The notes: generated by a model from the letters alone, not told the origin. A DNA stretch of 64,000 nucleotides from Nemopilema nomurai (GCA_003864495.1 ML133494.1:145822-209821), one strand, 5' to 3'; positions 47,699 through 59,030 are shown, counted from the stretch's first letter. Numbers and translations: made by a program.

Positions 47699-49099
47699 CT
47701 ATTGAATTGAAACTGGCGGTGTTTTGATTGATATACCACGTGATTTGCCTTTCGCGCGATTTTCTATCAATGAAATAACTAGCTGCCCAAACAAAAATAA
47801 TACTTCCGCAAGCGAGAAGACTGAAGCTCCAATCCATATCCCCATCTGTCCACCAATATCGCTTATCAGCTTCACAGCCGTAAATTCTTCAATTTCACTC
47901 AGTCTTTCGTAAGTCATATCGCCAAAGTAGACATTCAATCGCACGAGGTTGTCTCTGATGAATTCCTCTGTCACTTCGCTGTAGTTCAGGCCCAGTTCTT
48001 TGCTTACCAAAGCCCTGTACATAGGAAGCTCATTTTTGGGTGGCCATTTTGAACTGGAAAGGACCTTGTGGAACTTTGTCTCAGTGCATGGTAGCTGACA
48101 GTGGCACGGCTCAAAGTTCGTTTTTATAAGTGAACCGTAAATGTTAAACATGCAATTGAATATCTCACTTGCATTTTCTCCTGCTTTGTTTTCCACGTTG
48201 AAAAGCATTCTGTGGTAAAAGTCTAAACCATTACATTTTTCATATACAATTTTAGCTAAACAAGTGGTTTGACAATTTTCTAATGTGTAAGTACCGTTTC
48301 CCCACAAAGAAAAGCTTTCTCCATCGGTACAATTCGAAGAAAATGGACTTTTAAGTCGTTTAATCTCGGTTTTGCTTATTTCGACCTTCGTCAATTGCCC
48401 AACCGATGCAAAAATGAACTCCGAAGACATGAAAACTGTTTCGTTAAATTGCATTACACTCAACTGAATCGAGTCGCCTGTGTTACCAGACAGCGATAGA
48501 CTATCAGATGTATTGAGAAACAATATCAGCGATAGCCCGTTAAGGTAACCAGACTGTTTTTGAAAATATCTTCCGTCCATATTGAACTTATAGCATACAC
48601 CCTTGTATGGAACTATTACTTTCCTGAACTTGCATTCAGTTGTGTATCCAAAAGAACAGGTTCCTGGTATGCTATTTATGAAGAGATTCTCCGAGTCGGG
48701 TGAGACTTTATGGAGGTTTTCCACTGTTCCCAACTTCTGTAAGGTGCCCTCCATGCGCAAAAATTGATCGGCATGCAGACTAACATCTGCTTCAAGTGTT
48801 TTGTTGGACATCTTTAAGAATCTTGCAAACTTGTATTTGCTAATAGCATTTCCACAAATTGTGATGCCAGGAAATTGTATTTTCGATTCAATTACGGTTT
48901 CTCGTTTGGTTGTGTAATCCCTTCTGAAGAATTGCTTGAATAACGTAACCAGGGCGATGTTGAAGCTGAGAACATTGAAGAGCATTATCAGCAGCCAAAT
49001 GAATCTCATCTTCTTCGATTTGCTGATGAACACTCTTCCAAATCCATGCATCGACATGTTGGCAGCGGACTCTTTGAGTTCCATGATTGAGGTATTCAT
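47699..49099 (-). CDS. DEG/ENaC-family sodium channel subunit (Ch6)
   Basis: Single exon, 466 aa, ATG at 49099. From the promoter region to LFGQ it is a near copy of Ch4, in opposite orientation. HG, TM1, ITICG, finger pair CSFGYTTEC, GVCYK, SNC, NCQTTC, PCHCQLPC, SSKWPP, VYFGDMTYE, SDIGGQMGIWIGAS and TM2 are all intact. It differs from Ch4 in the segment after SIQLSVMQF (NETVFMSSEF against KETVILDTGF), in the thumb region from SFSLWGNG to about NIYG, and in the C-terminal tail (longer here, ending KTPPVSIQ). It points toward Ch4 and Ch5. Confidence 0.93.
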   Translation of the reverse strand: MNTSIMELKESAANMSMHGFGRVFISKSKKMRFIWLLIMLFNVLSFNIALVTLFKQFFRRDYTTKRETVIESKIQFPGITICGNAISKYKFARFLKMSNKTLEADVSLHADQFLRMEGTLQKLGTVENLHKVSPDSENLFINSIPGTCSFGYTTECKFRKVIVPYKGVCYKFNMDGRYFQKQSGYLNGLSLILFLNTSDSLSLSGNTGDSIQLSVMQFNETVFMSSEFIFASVGQLTKVEISKTEIKRLKSPFSSNCTDGESFSLWGNGTYTLENCQTTCLAKIVYEKCNGLDFYHRMLFNVENKAGENASEIFNCMFNIYGSLIKTNFEPCHCQLPCTETKFHKVLSSSKWPPKNELPMYRALVSKELGLNYSEVTEEFIRDNLVRLNVYFGDMTYERLSEIEEFTAVKLISDIGGQMGIWIGASVFSLAEVLFLFGQLVISLIENRAKGKSRGISIKTPPVSIQ

Positions 49100-49291
49100 G
49101 TCTTACACATACATCCAAAATCAAGCTTATTTAAGAGCTGTTACTTGTGGTTGTAATTTGACTATCTACCAGGGTTCCGAGCACTGTTTGTGATCGCTTC
49201 TTGTTTGAAGGGGGATATAAAGAAAGAGTTGCTAGACGGGTGATCGGAAATTTGTATACCTGATATATCAGTTCTTTGCATGGTAAAGCCG
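49100..49291 (-). promoter_or_regulatory. shared upstream region of Ch6
   Basis: Inverted near-identical copy of 40968-41160, including GGGGGATATAAAGAAAG and the start-proximal CTTACACATACATCC on the plus strand. Identity with Ch4's upstream region ends at about 49291. Probable core promoter copied along with the gene. Confidence 0.4.
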
Positions 49292-49538
49292 AACATCTGA
49301 GGACTGAAACAAAGAAGCCATTGACTTTGAAATGATACCCTTTGATATTACTGACTCAATATTTTCCAAGGACTTTTCCTGTGTACACACGGAGCCTTTG
49401 TGGCTTTGTAGTGAAAGAAATAGTTAAACTGTTCTAGTACTACTGTAGTACTGATCGGGAAAATTTTTTTGTCTAAACTCTATTGGATAAAGATGCTTTA
49501 AAAACACGACTGTTGTGTCATATTTCTGTTGATTTTAT

Positions 49539-49649
49539 TATTGCTTGGTTGATTGATTGATTGATTATCTGATTGATTATTTGACTGATTGATTGATTGA
49601 TTGATTGACTGATTGATTATTTGACTGATTGATTGATTGATTGATTGAC

Positions 49650-49684
<35 letters not shown>

Positions 49685-49751
49685 AATGATTGAATGATTG
49701 ACTAATTGATTGACTGACTGATCGAAGGTTGACTGATTGATTGATTGATTA

Positions 49752-49784
<33 letters not shown>

Positions 49785-49792
49785 AATGATTG
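49539..49792 (+). repeat. TGAT tetranucleotide microsatellite
   Basis: Long runs of ATTG/TGAT with interruptions such as TGACTGATTGATTATT, about 250 bases. Confidence 0.95.
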
Positions 49793-50948
49793 ATTGGCTC
49801 ATTAATGATGAATCAGTGACTACTTCAAAATTATATTCGGTTCATCACCAACTAACCAATAATTTCATTCTTGCATGGAAGTTTAGCCAAGAAAGTCATC
49901 AAATTTGAGTCTTTTTCATAGATGCAAGAATAATACAGGAACGTTTTAGTGCTTACAGCTAACAAACAAGAACTTTTCCAACTACAAGCATAACTATAAA
50001 GAATTATTTAGGGTTTCATAGGATAAGTTATCGCAATACCAATTTTTACATATCTAATTACATTTGCGACACTCCTCAGAGTATTCAAGCGTTTATTTTT
50101 CCATTGTTTATTGCGATTGGAAAGGGAAGAGTTCCTGTAATTAATCAATCAAGAGTTCTTATTCTTAGAAAGTCACTACAGTCGTTCTGGCAAAGTTTCC
50201 TGGTTACACAGTCCAAGCATGCTTACCAGAATCATCGCTATTTCAAAGAAAGTTTTGGTTGCAGCATATCAAGAGTAGTGTAAGCTTTTGAGCAATAAGG
50301 GAGAAAAGTTATGTCTGCTTGGTTTGTTGGAAAGATTTTTCTTACTGTGGCATCCCAACAAAGGCCTCAAAGTGGTTTTTGCTTATATGCCACCCCTAAA
50401 TTATCACCGCTGCACGGATTTTACTGATACTTAAAACAACACAATCATTATCAAGGCCCTGGAAAACACCCAGTGACAACATCTAACACTGGAATAAACC
50501 ATTTTCTTTTAGTGGTATTAAAGTTACGTAAAACTCCTCAACTTGTAAATATCGAAACACCGTTCAGGTTTTTAGTTAACTTTAATTCATTTTTATTCAT
50601 TTGGAAGTCAATTCTTAATTCTCAATTGCAAGCTACAGCTGCATATCTGCATGCATAACTTGAATGATTTGGTGTGTTGAAACATTTTGTTTCAAGCAAA
50701 ATGAAGGGCACTTTGAGGAATCATCTGGGGAATCATCGGTAAATGGTAATAAATCAAAGCGAATGAAAATTACTGTTCAGAGGCAAATAATTTACGGAAA
50801 CGAAGTGAGTTCTCTGTGATTAAGCAGTTCAAAATCCAAACATTACATTAAGAAGCAAACTTGCCGTTTATAGATAAGAACAAGTACTTGATAAGTAAGG
50901 TGCACTACCCTCAAAGGACAGGGTGACGTCATAGCAGATTAAGCCCTT
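49793..50948. other. intergenic stretch between Ch6 and Ch7
   Basis: No gene or clear repeat. Confidence 0.4.
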
Positions 50949-52310
50949 TCACTCATTCCCAGGACACTGCTCAGGATCGACAGCTCTTTTCTTCCTTTTT
51001 CTAAAACAAGCACCCATGTACTGGGCGAACAGATAAATCAACTCAAGCAAAGAGAAGATCGAGGCACCGATCCATATCCCCATTTGCCCTCCGATTTCTG
51101 CAATAAATTTATCAGGAGTGTACATTGGAGCCTCTGTTATTCGCTCATACTCCATGTTGCCAAAATAGACATTGATGGAGATGAGATTGTTCCTAACAAC
51201 ATTTTCAGCCAGCTGATTATTATCTATTGATAAAAGGCGCTTTGCTGTATTTCTGTGTAAGTCAAACTTTTCTGTGGATGGCCATTTTGAATGCGAAGAA
51301 AATTTATGGAACTTCTCTTCCTTACATGGCAGGGCACAGTTGCACGAAGCGTATTTGGTTTCAAGTAATTGCCTTAAAATATTCCACCAGCAAACGGACT
51401 CATTATAATTTTTCGCATTAAGAAGTTTCATTTCCGTTGGCAATAAATAGTTGTAGACTACTGAAATGTGCTTGCACTTCTCGATGACTCTCATGAGAAA
51501 GCACGATAACTCACAGTTGGTAACTGTGTATTCTCCCACGAATAACAGCTTAGTATCCGCTTCATTCCTGCATTTGGATGGATAAGGAGGCTTCAATCTT
51601 CGAATCTCTGTTTTCTGTATCTCGATTTGTGTCAAATGGCCAACTGGAGCTAGGACCGTTCCGGTATCCAAAGTTGGGAATTGTTTATGATCTTGAATAA
51701 TCACCTCCACCGAATCTCCTGTATCCCTAGGTGAAAATGAAATGGCGTCGGATGCATTTAGAACCAATGCGATGGAGAGCGAAGAATCAGGACCACCTTG
51801 TTCTTGAAAATAAGTACCATTCGAATTCACCTTGTAACAAAATCCTCGGGGGACGACGAAAATCCTTTGCACATCCGGGACATTGCTGATAATAAACTTG
51901 TTTATATCCGGTGCCAACTGACCAAAATCTGGCGCCGCCAACATGATGTCATTGAGATTCTTTACATTACCATCCTCACCGATGATGAGGCTCATATTTC
52001 GTTCTTTGGCAAATTGTTTCACCTTTGATTTGTACAGAGATGGTCCGCAAATAGTAACTGCAGGCAAACGGATCTTAGAGGCCAGGACGGTTTCTTCTTT
52101 TGTAAGCGACGGACTGCTAATGTACCTTCGTATCGTTGGGGTTACGGACAAAACCAATAACGCCGTAAACAGAAGGAGAAGTGCCAGCCAGATGAATCTG
52201 ATTGTCTTTGATTTAGTAATCAGCAATCGACTGAATCCATGCATGGTCACGTTAGCAGCTGATTCTTTTAAGTCGATTAGTGATTGTTGATCCATGTCAG
52301 TGGCTGCCAT
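50949..52310 (-). CDS. DEG/ENaC-family sodium channel subunit (Ch7)
   Basis: Single exon. The start is set at 52310 (MAATDMDQQSLIDLKES), giving 453 aa, the family length. The frame is open further, to an ATG at 52445 (MQTSERVINS, 498 aa) and beyond, and an acceptor-like TTTAGCATTTGCAG lies in that extension, so a spliced 5' UTR or a longer N-terminus is possible. Seen: HG (24-25), TM1, VTICG, GFCYK, YPSKC, NCELSC, SCNCALPC, HSKWPS, VYFGNMEYE, AEIGGQMGIWIGAS, TM2, and a basic tail ending QCPGNE. It lacks the finger cysteine pair, as do Ch5 and Ch1. It shares with Ch5 the wording RRLKPPYPSKC and YERITEAPMYTP, and is probably the intact sister of Ch5. Confidence 0.92.
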   Translation of the reverse strand: MAATDMDQQSLIDLKESAANVTMHGFSRLLITKSKTIRFIWLALLLLFTALLVLSVTPTIRRYISSPSLTKEETVLASKIRLPAVTICGPSLYKSKVKQFAKERNMSLIIGEDGNVKNLNDIMLAAPDFGQLAPDINKFIISNVPDVQRIFVVPRGFCYKVNSNGTYFQEQGGPDSSLSIALVLNASDAISFSPRDTGDSVEVIIQDHKQFPTLDTGTVLAPVGHLTQIEIQKTEIRRLKPPYPSKCRNEADTKLLFVGEYTVTNCELSCFLMRVIEKCKHISVVYNYLLPTEMKLLNAKNYNESVCWWNILRQLLETKYASCNCALPCKEEKFHKFSSHSKWPSTEKFDLHRNTAKRLLSIDNNQLAENVVRNNLISINVYFGNMEYERITEAPMYTPDKFIAEIGGQMGIWIGASIFSLLELIYLFAQYMGACFRKRKKRAVDPEQCPGNE

Positions 52311-52499
52311 TGTGCTTGGCCTTCGTGATCTTGTGACAAAGTATTGCTTCTCGACTGCAAATGCTAAACCTCTTTCTATCTTTGACCAACCAGTCTGAAG
52401 GTTTCCTCGAAGCCTTGAATTTATAACTCTTTCACTTGTTTGCATCACAAAGTTGCGGGTTGAATATAAAATATGGAATATCACTTTCAATGCTTGTCA

Positions 52500-54560
52500 C
52501 GAGTTAATAGTAAAAATACGGAATTCTAATTTCAAAACGTTCGAATCGTGAAAATCAGGGTTACCTCTTTACAGAAGAAGCTACCTTTGTCAAGTAAAAG
52601 ACGGAATGCTTTTTCAAAAGGGGCCCGGTTTATGAATGTAAAACATGGAATAACTCTTTGAAAGGAGGCCTTTTCAGGCAATACATGAGAATGTATTCAT
52701 TGTTTGCCATATCTTCTACGCTCTAAATATTTAAAATTTTCGCAATAGAAACCACCATTGAAATAAAAATGAAGATTAAAATTTTGAATGAATGCAAAGA
52801 TTCTGAACTCTTTACTAGAAAAAGACAACTTTAAAAATTAGATAAACTTCCTTAAAAGTAAGATTTTGTTATATCATGCACAGAAGGTGAGCTTCTATTA
52901 ATTTTCAAACGTTATTGTTGCTGAAGTTCATTGTTATTTATATTCAGCGAGTATCATTGTTTCTCCGTTGCAATGGAATGGCAAGGTTGCTTTCAACGCG
53001 TGCACTTAATGCATTGAATCTTTGTGAATGGAATTATTTACAGCTCCTTTATCTGTCTTCAAGACAAACATAATGCTAACTCTTCTTGGCTGATGGCTTT
53101 CTCTTTGTATATCGTGTCAAGTGTAGACTTCTCCATATCATTAATACATTCACTTTTGTTGACTCTGGACAGAAAACGTTTCTTGCCACAAAACAGCACA
53201 CATGAGCATTTTAGCAAAAAGGTCCTAGACTTATAAGTCTTTCACCAATGAATTTTTATGTGAATAGGTACTTCGTCGTGGCAACATAAAGCCAAAATAG
53301 GCTTATCCTTATATCAACAATGCCGGGTGCTATTGAATAAGAAAACGTCGATATTAAATTCTTAAAAGGAACAGCTATAAATAAATTGTTGGATCAACGC
53401 TGATTAAAGAAGTTGGCTTCATTGTTGAACCAGCTTTTTAATTACAGAAAATTTCTATTGAATACAAAGCGATATAAATCCCTTTAACAAATGACCATTT
53501 TTAATACATCGTCGAAATATTCAGACCACTCTGCAATAGAAAATTCCTCCTTCTCCTTTCAATGAAATAGGACTGGGCACTAATGACGTATTTCATATTT
53601 CTTGTTGTTGTTTAATTTATTATTGTGAGGAAACCAGTCAATCATTTATCAAGTACGATTCGTGTTCTCTCGATTCTTTCTCTCTTGAGTTAAAAGACGT
53701 ATGGAGCACTATAATTCCATCCCAAGTCTACTAGCATTAACGAAATATGAATTTTTTACACGTTTAAGCTGCTTGAAAAATAAATCAACAATGAGCAGTG
53801 GTTTGATTTTGCGGCAAATGTGAGGAATCCAGGATGCGGAAGAAAACTTTCTAGGGAATTCTTGGAAATACATTCTAAGAAAACGAGACCAATAACGCTT
53901 TCGTCTATCCTTTGTCATTTCAGTTAATGACAACCCTTTTTGTATGGAACTTTCCTTTTCAAAAGCATGAACACGCGTGATTTATGAAAGTTCGTCTTAA
54001 GCTTTTAGAAGCCTTGTGATGTCATTTATTCACAATGCACAATCTTTTCCGTCAAAACCTGCCGGGCCTAATCTTAATTGTATCATTTAGTCAACAACGA
54101 CTTTAAAACTGTATATTGTCCGAAACGTTGGCACCGATTTTGGCTTCGATTTAAGATAATCACCATATCAATTTCTGCAAGTAATAGAAACAGTGTTAAA
54201 TTTATTGCAAAACAGATGCAATCCCACCCTGTGCAAGGGAATTGAAGCATATTTAAATGGCTCCGAGCCAGCAAGCTCGAACTGTCAATCAAACGTCAAC
54301 CAATCACAAGTATCCATCTACCATTTCACGTGGTCACTTCCATCGTAGATTGCAGGCGATATGCCTTTGAATCTACTTCACGTGTACAGTTGTGAGTACA
54401 CAGCACAGGTCCTGTACTGTCTATTTTTAGAAAGTGCTTGATCTACGCTTCTATTCCCTTTAATTCGAAACAAAATGATCGCAAACGCGATCTTGTTGAC
54501 TCAAACAGCCGTTAGCAACGTTCGATTTTGATCATTTGACATCGAATAAAGCAAGTTCAT
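52500..54560. other. gene-free stretch
   Basis: AT-rich. No frame resembles a gene and no repeat stands out. Confidence 0.4.
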
Positions 54561-54561
54561 T

Positions 54562-54775
54562 TCTTGTTGTCCACCGAGGCTTTGGTTACAATGTAAATTC
54601 AAAAGGTACTTACATTTATCGACAGGGTGGACCAGATAACTGTGTAGAATCGTATTCGTCTCGGTAGACATTCAGTTGAGTTTATTCACTGATTCCAGGT
54701 TGAATCCAGAACAGTTCTTGCTCCAGCTAGCTTTGTAACACTCGACAGGCTGGAAAATACAGATACGAACGGTGA
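54562..54775 (+). pseudogene. fragment of a DEG/ENaC channel gene
   Basis: 54562-54654 reads FLVVHRGFGYNVNSKGTY and on to RQGGPDN, matching VVPRGFCYKVNSNGTY and GGPDS in Ch7. After a gap, 54700-54775 reads SRTVLAPASFVTLDRLENTD, matching TGTVLAPVGHLTQIEIQKTE. The order and spacing fit the palm/beta-ball region of the family with about 60 codons lost between. The cysteine of GFCYK is replaced by glycine. No other part of a channel is visible around it, so it is a relic. Confidence 0.7.
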
Positions 54776-54884
54776 GGCCTAATTATCCCTTAACGAGCGT
54801 ATATCATCCATCATGCATTGCGCGCTCAACCTGGAGTCAAAGTTGTTTTCACCAATTTCGTATGATACGAAAGGAACATAGTTT

Positions 54885-55795
54885 ATACACTCACTTCTGA
54901 ATTGCACGAAGTGAGAAACACTTAACCTACATGTTTCGGAAGATTAACATGGTAACTTGCATCATAAAGCAAAACAACAATCATTAACTGATTTTTTAAT
55001 TATTTTCTATTTTATCTATTTTTTATCATTTATTAAGCTCTTTAGTGACTAGATACATATCTTCTTTATGTTGGGATCTAAAGGGAAGATACAGGTCCTT
55101 GGAAGTCATTAAACACCAAGACTTTATTGTGATTTAGCATCGACATTCAATCAATAACTAAAGTTCATCATGATGTGATTATATAAAAACCATCTAAGTA
55201 TTGAAAATAGGATACTGTGACAGTCATGATACGATTAAAAGTTAAAAAATTACCAATAGCAAATAAAGATCAATGAGTAATCATGTACTTTGAATATTAT
55301 CAAATCGAAGCCATCTAGGTCATCTGTTACAGGATATTGTAAACAAATTAGCAACAAGGGAACGATTAATAATGAAACACATCTAAACCAAAAAACAAAA
55401 ATATTTTGTGCTGGATATCAGTAACCAAACAAGAAAATAAATTATTCATATTATCAAATGAAGTTAAATAATGAAAACACACAGACCTAACAATAAACAT
55501 CAAATTTAAACAACAATTCAAAGAAAAATCAACGATTGCCTCAGGAAAAGCCTTAGAAATTATTGAGAAAGCGAAATAATCAAAAAAATGCACTTTGTTG
55601 ATAGAAGTTAAAAAGCCGCATCTGTAAAAGAAACAAGAATGTAGACTTCTTTTATCATGATTTCACGAAAACAAACATAGGAGTACAAAAGCAGGTTTAT
55701 CATAATGTTTTTTCATCCACTAAACTTATTGCAACGTACACTGACCTTTAATCATTCAATGTCAACAGACGATCAACACTACAGTTCCACATATT
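54885..55795 (+). repeat. duplicated non-coding block, left copy
   Basis: From TCACTTCTGAATTGCACGAA to CTTTAATCATTCAATGTCA. Almost identical to 56227-57385 apart from one insertion there. No coding content is recognised. Confidence 0.85.
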
Positions 55796-56226
55796 TACTA
55801 CATTTTGATTATTAAAAACGATTAACTGATTGATACTGATTGAAATCCAGTTAGGTTCTGTACGATGTTGAACTATTGTCACGTGGGTCACGCTGTTTTC
55901 AAAGCTTGGCGCATTTAATAACTTTTATTAAAAATAAGCACACTATTAGTGGACTTAGGTCAAACATGATACAAACAGTACCGTTAATCATTCTCTTAGT
56001 CAATTCAAGAAGATGTTTTCCATTCAAATGTAGCTTTGAAGATTCTCTAAACAGAACAATACGACCACTCGCAGAAACTCTGTGACCTACTCATGGTAGC
56101 TATGAAAATCTCCCTGGCACTTTTCACCACAAAACACAGTAATATCTTGATTCAAAACCAGATAATACAACTAGCTCTAAACATTCTCGCAAACTACTTT
56201 ACGCAGTGTGAGGTTCTTCGACATAC

Positions 56227-57385
56227 AATCACTTCTGAATTGCACAAAGTGAGAAACACTTAACCTTAATTGACTGAAGAGGACACTTTGGCAGACATTC
56301 CGTTAAGTATTTTCAACGATGAGGATTCACTTCTGTGCAACACAGAAATACTAGAAACGCCGGACAAACAAAGACAATAATTCCTACTTCTGGTTGGCTT
56401 CTTTTTGTTACATTTGCTTCCATGGTGAGGTTTTGCATCAGTAAGCATGCTTTTATGAGAAAAATTCATATTCATTCGTTGTTCGATAAAGCCAAACATT
56501 TCTGTCATAATCCTTTGTTTCACAACAATACATAAATTCTTTAAACCTACATTTTTCAGAAGATTACCATGGTAACTTGCATCATAAAGCAAAACATCAA
56601 TCATTAACTGATTTTCTGATTATTTTCTATTTCATCTATTATTTTTTATTTATTAAGCTCTTTAGTGACTAGATACATATCTTCTTTATGTTGGGATCTA
56701 AAGGGAAGATACAGGTCCTTGGAAGTCATTAAACACCAAGACTTTATTGTGATTTAGCATCGACATTCAATCAATAACTAAAGTTCATCATGATGTGATT
56801 ATATAAAAACCATCTAAGTATTGAAAATAGGATACTGTGACAGTCATGATACGATTAAAAGTTAAAAAATTACCAATAGCAAATAAAGATCAATGAGTAA
56901 TCATGAACTTTGAATATTATCAAATCGAAGCCATCTAGGTCATCTGTTACAGGATATTGTAAACAAATTAGCAACAAGGGAACGATTAATAATGAAATAC
57001 ATCTAAACCAAAAAACAAAAATACTTTGTGTTGGATATCAGTAACCAAACAAACAAAATAAATTATTCATATTATCAAATGAAGTTAAATAATGAAAACA
57101 CACAGACCTAACAATAACATCAAATTTAAATAACAATTCAAAGAAAAATCAACGATTGCCTCAGGAAAAGCCTTAGAAATTATTGAGAAACCGAAATAAT
57201 CAAAAAAATGCACTTTGTTGATAGAAGTTAAAAAGCCGCATCTGTAAAAGAAGAAATAATGTAGATTTCTTTTATCATGATTTCACGAAAACAAACAAAG
57301 GAGTACAAACGCAGGTTTATCATAATGTTTTTTCATCCACTAAACTTATTGGAACGTACACTGACCTTTAATCATTCAATGTCAG
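56227..57385 (+). repeat. duplicated non-coding block, right copy, with insertion
   Basis: Second copy, in direct orientation. The offset is 1338 bases at the left end and 1620 bases after about 56550, so this copy holds about 281 extra bases (about 56266-56546). It ends about 220 bases before the Ch8 ATG. Confidence 0.85.
56266..56546. mobile_element. about 281-bp insertion in the right copy
   Basis: Present only in one of two otherwise matching blocks. Flanks read TTAACCT on the left and TTAAACCT on the right, a possible target duplication. I see no clear terminal inverted repeats. It could instead be ancestral sequence deleted from the left copy. Confidence 0.4.
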
Positions 57386-57608
57386 ACAATCAGCACTATA
57401 ATTCTTAACTGACTCTACGGATCAACAACTCAATGAAATTCCGGATTTTCTGTGCAGGTTAAATCCTTTCTTGGCAAAACTGGGAAAATGTTTGCTGAAC
57501 CAGACCTGGAAGTAGGAACAAATGACGAAAACAGAAGTATTTGATGAACTTCGATGGAGCATGAGAGAAAATACACTAGTGGATGACTTTTGATTGCAAC
57601 TGCGTGAA

Positions 57609-59030
57609 ATGGAGGCCAAGAAGTTCCTGCAAGACTCCGCTGCAAATGCAACAATGCACGGCTTCGGTCGAATCTTCTTCACCAAATCAAGACCACAACG
57701 AATTGTATGGTTTCTTTTCATGACTTTGTTCCTTGCGCTCTTAATATTCTATATTATACCAGTGCTAAAGAGATATTTCAGCAATCCGTCACTGGTTGTA
57801 GAAGAGACTATTGTCGCATCAAAGATGCCATTTCCAGCTATAACTATCTGTGGAGCTGGCATCAGCAAATCGAAACTGGACGATTTCGGTAAGACACACA
57901 ATAAAAGCTTTGATATAAAAAGAGACATGGACGGCATTTCTTACTCGCGTTTCTCTCGTGATCAATACATTCTTGATGAACTAGGCACTGTTGAGAACCT
58001 GAGCGGCATATCTTCTGACAAAGGAAAACTGTTTCTCAAAAATCTTTCAGAGTCATGCACGATAAAGACATACAAACAGTGCAACTTTACAACGGACATA
58101 GAGTCAGTGCTGGTGCTGGAACGCGGATATTGTCACAAAATCAATCCAAATGGAACATATTACCAAACTAGACCCGGTCCAATACAGGCACTTTCTGTCA
58201 CCTTCTTCCTGAACACTTCTGATAAAGTACCATGGTTATCTGCAGATAATGGGGACTCTCTCGAAGCAATTATCCAATACCAATACGAGTATCCCTTCGT
58301 TTCAGCTGGTTCTGTACTTCTCCCAGTCGGACAAGCAACCCAGATTGAGATCAAGAAAACAGAAGTTGAGAGACTCCCATCACCGTTCCCATCAAAATGT
58401 ACAAACGGAGAAAACATGCCACCATTAGTATTCCCAGGAGTTTACACAACAACAAACTGCCAAGAATCCTGTCTAACGAGAGAGATTGCTAAAAGTTGTA
58501 ATTCAACAGACTTTTTTACCAAGGCATTTCTACCGAATGTCGTGAAAAAACCATTAAGAGGTAACGAAAATGATTCATATTGTCCTGGTATAGTGTTTGA
58601 GCACATGGAGAAGACGAACTATGCAAGTTGCAAATGTCTTCTACCATGCTTTGAAACAAAGTTCCATAAAACTATCTCCTACTCTAAATGGCCTTCAGTT
58701 GTGGACTTGCCGATATACAAGAAGCTTTTCAGTAAAGCCTTGGGAATAAACAGTACTCAAATGACAGACGAATACGTGCAGAGAAATTTTATCAGAATGA
58801 ATGTGTTCTTTGGAGATATGACTTACCGCAAAGTGAAGGAGACGAAAATGTACACATTTGATAAACTCATCAGTGAGATTGGAGGCTTGATGGGAATATG
58901 GGTTGGAGCTTCCATGTTCTCATTACTAGAGTTGGTTTACTTGTTTGCCCAAACTTTTCAACTTGTATTTGGACAGAAACAGGAAAAGGCTGGTGGTGTT
59001 ACAATTCATAACTTAGACGTTGTCTCTTAA
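57609..59030 (+). CDS. DEG/ENaC-family sodium channel subunit (Ch8)
   Basis: Single exon, 473 aa from the first ATG (MEAKKFLQDSAAN); the open frame extends five codons upstream only through a TTG, which follows a TGA. HG, TM1 (IVWFLFMTLFLALLIFY), ITICG, finger pair CTIKTYKQC, GYCHK, VPWLSADNGDS, FPSKC, NCQESC, SCKCLLPC, YSKWPS, VFFGDMTYRK, SEIGGLMGIWVGAS (GAS filter), TM2 and a tail ending LDVVS. Complete and uninterrupted. It is closely paired with Ch9, 1.8 kb downstream. Homology to Ch9 begins abruptly at the seventh or eighth codon (TGCAAGACTCCGCTGC), so the two have different extreme N-termini and upstream regions. Confidence 0.93.
   Translation: MEAKKFLQDSAANATMHGFGRIFFTKSRPQRIVWFLFMTLFLALLIFYIIPVLKRYFSNPSLVVEETIVASKMPFPAITICGAGISKSKLDDFGKTHNKSFDIKRDMDGISYSRFSRDQYILDELGTVENLSGISSDKGKLFLKNLSESCTIKTYKQCNFTTDIESVLVLERGYCHKINPNGTYYQTRPGPIQALSVTFFLNTSDKVPWLSADNGDSLEAIIQYQYEYPFVSAGSVLLPVGQATQIEIKKTEVERLPSPFPSKCTNGENMPPLVFPGVYTTTNCQESCLTREIAKSCNSTDFFTKAFLPNVVKKPLRGNENDSYCPGIVFEHMEKTNYASCKCLLPCFETKFHKTISYSKWPSVVDLPIYKKLFSKALGINSTQMTDEYVQRNFIRMNVFFGDMTYRKVKETKMYTFDKLISEIGGLMGIWVGASMFSLLELVYLFAQTFQLVFGQKQEKAGGVTIHNLDVVS

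Noticed and set aside
48888..49193. Open frames antisense or shifted over the start of Ch6 (and the like over Ch4 at 41052-41420)
   Set aside because: They recur in both copies only because the genes are duplicated; the frame with channel motifs is the real one.
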